From the NCBI GenBank assembly GCA_049611805.1, contig JBMZAX010000011.1, positions 5,042 through 69,041 on the forward strand: a stretch of DNA of 64,000 nt. The letters run 5' to 3'. This DNA is from UBA7378 sp049611805. Lineage in GTDB: Bacteria > Pseudomonadota > Alphaproteobacteria > RS24. This document shows positions 62,857-64,000 of the stretch, piece by piece. Below the pieces are notes generated by a model. That model made no database searches. It was not told the DNA's origin and saw only the letters and a program-made list of their open reading frames with translations. The stretch's first letter is position 1; each line of letters begins with the position of its first letter. The translations under genes were made by a program, and so were the position numbers.

Positions 62857-63960
62857 ATGAAACCGGTTCCAAAAGAAGGCATTCTCGACATGCCGGCCTA
62901 TGTCGGCGGGCGCGACGCGGTGAAGGGCGTTGCCAACCCCCATAAAATGTCGGCCAATGAAAACCCGCTGGGTGCCGGCGCGGGCGCGCGCGCGGCGTTG
63001 GAAAAACCCTTTGACCCGTCGGTTTATCCTGACGGGCATGCAACCGCCTTGCGCGAAGCGCTCGCCAAACTGAACGGGATCAATGCCGACAATATTGTGT
63101 GCGGCAACGGGTCGGATGATATTTTGCAATTGCTGGCGCAGGCCTATTTAGGGCCGGGTGATGAGGTGTTGCACACCGAACATGCGTTTTTAATCTACAA
63201 ACTTGCGGCCCGCGCCACGGGTGCGCAACCGATTGGCGTGCGCGAAACCGAACTGACCGCCAATGTTGACAGTTTGCTGGAAGCGGTGACGCCGGCCACC
63301 CGCATGGTGTTTCTTGCCAATCCGAATAATCCGACCGGTACAATGCTTGGGCGCGATGATATTTTGCGTCTGCATGCCGGTCTTGGTGGGGACACCATTT
63401 TGGTGCTGGACGGGGCTTATGCCGAATATTGCGACCCGCAAAGCTATCCGGCCGGTTTTGACCTTGTTGAACGCCACGACAATGTCGTGACCACACGCAC
63501 ATTTTCAAAAGCCTATGGGCTGGCCGCCCTGCGGCTGGGCTGGGGCTATTGCCCGCCCGACATTGCCAATGTGCTGAACCGTCTGCGCGGGCCGTTCAAT
63601 ATCAACCAGCCTGCTTTGGCTGCCGGTCTTGCCGCCCTTGAGGATCAGGGCCATATCGAGGCGAGCCGCGCGCATAATGCACAATGGCGCGAATGGCTGG
63701 TGCAACAGCTTGGTGGCATTGGTTTCAGCGTGCGGGCGTCATTTGCCAATTTCATACTTGTCGAATTTGACAGTGATAAGCAGGCCGCCGACGCCGAAGC
63801 GTTTTTATGCGCGCGCGGCGTCATTCCGCGCGGCCTCACGGCGTATGGCCTGCCGCATGCCTTGCGTTTGAGCATCGGCACCGAAGCGGCCAATCGCGCC
63901 GCGCTTGCCGCATTGACGGATTTTGTTGCCGAAACGGATGTTGCGGAGACAGGTAAATGA
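62857..63960 (+). CDS. hisC: Histidinol-phosphate/aromatic aminotransferase
   Basis: Class I/II PLP aminotransferase, 367 aa. The Schiff-base lysine is K218 in TRTFSKAYGLAALRLGW; NPNNPTGTMLGRDDI and VLDGAYAEY complete the cofactor site. The start is ATG 62857 behind AGGAG at 8 bases; GTG 62851 is the alternative. Its place between chorismate mutase and tyrA suggests aromatic amino acid transamination as well as, or instead of, histidinol phosphate. Confidence 0.9.
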   Translation: MKPVPKEGILDMPAYVGGRDAVKGVANPHKMSANENPLGAGAGARAALEKPFDPSVYPDGHATALREALAKLNGINADNIVCGNGSDDILQLLAQAYLGPGDEVLHTEHAFLIYKLAARATGAQPIGVRETELTANVDSLLEAVTPATRMVFLANPNNPTGTMLGRDDILRLHAGLGGDTILVLDGAYAEYCDPQSYPAGFDLVERHDNVVTTRTFSKAYGLAALRLGWGYCPPDIANVLNRLRGPFNINQPALAAGLAALEDQGHIEASRAHNAQWREWLVQQLGGIGFSVRASFANFILVEFDSDKQAADAEAFLCARGVIPRGLTAYGLPHALRLSIGTEAANRAALAALTDFVAETDVAETGK

Positions 63961-64000
63961 GCAAACCGCATATTGCCCTTATCGGGCTGGGGCTTATCGG
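63957..64000 (+). CDS. tyrA: Prephenate/arogenate dehydrogenase, 5' end only
   Basis: The first 14 codons, starting ATG 63957 inside the hisC stop (ATGA overlap), read MSKPHIALIGLGLI, the Rossmann start of TyrA/TyrC. Position after chorismate mutase and hisC supports prephenate dehydrogenase. The gene continues beyond the window. Confidence 0.8.
   Translation, partial: MSKPHIALIGLGLI

Overview
The window is a stretch of alphaproteobacterial core chromosome with fairly high GC, dense genes and many 1-11 bp gene overlaps. The assignment to Alphaproteobacteria rests on gene order: pckA/chvI-chvG-hprK-EIIA-HPr-ahcY-tsaE/amgK-murU-addB-addA-trxA, then folC-accD-trpA-trpB-trpF-pyrF-lapA-ihfB-rpsA-cmk-aroA, lptC-lptA-lptB-hpf, and metW-metX next to chorismate mutase-hisC-tyrA. 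A short HprK, a class II EPSP synthase, AddAB instead of RecBCD and a probable FzlA agree with this. The order or family cannot be fixed from the sequence alone. A run of exactly 100 N at 50825-50924 shows that this is a draft or metagenome scaffold.

Layout. 1-4.8 kb: divergent pckA (its 5' end looks frameshifted) and the ChvI/ChvG two-component system followed by HprK and a regulatory PTS (EIIA, HPr). 4.8-15.1 kb: ahcY behind a near-perfect palindrome, a TsaE-AmgK fusion with MurU (t6A ATPase plus peptidoglycan recycling), AddB/AddA and thioredoxin. 15.4-25.9 kb, minus strand: folate, fatty-acid, tryptophan and pyrimidine genes, LapA, IHF-beta, ribosomal protein S1, CMP kinase and EPSP synthase. 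26-30.2 kb: a TIGR02300 protein, tRNA-Ala, long HPF, LptB/LptA/LptC and a short RNase D. The usual rpoN and ptsN neighbours are absent here.

30.2-35.4 kb is the only accessory-looking pocket. It holds two exported or anchored proteins of unknown function, a TauD-type dioxygenase convergent with an FAD monooxygenase, a 16-bp tandem repeat and a lower-GC glutathione-transferase-like gene, and it ends at tRNA-Leu. 35.6-42.7 kb: NDUFA9-like protein, UppP, probable FzlA, QueG, an SDR protein, a serine hydrolase, a GT4 glycosyltransferase and a small GT9-like reading frame. 42.8-50.6 kb is translation: infC (AUC start), rpmI, rplT, pheS, pheT and lepA, with a glycerophosphodiesterase inserted after infC. 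50.6-51.0 kb is a 95-bp tandem repeat whose units begin with the first 14 bases of the adjacent tRNA-Ser, running into the N gap. 51-64 kb: malate synthase G, a membrane protein, a PQQ-type sugar dehydrogenase, rpmF, pabC-pabA-pabB, a DUF985 cupin, glyoxalase II, a methyltransferase, metW-metX, chorismate mutase, hisC and the first codons of tyrA.

Functional themes are the methionine/SAH cycle (ahcY, metX, metW), aromatic and folate synthesis (aroA, trp genes, chorismate mutase, hisC, tyrA, pab genes, folC), envelope assembly (Lpt, UppP, LapA, AmgK/MurU) and translation. No phage, insertion sequence, CRISPR array or obvious new defence system was seen. The points most worth checking are the tRNA-Ser-linked repeat at the scaffold gap, the infC start, the pckA frameshift, the ahcY operator, the missing rpoN/ptsN, and several short tandem duplications lying on or next to stop codons.
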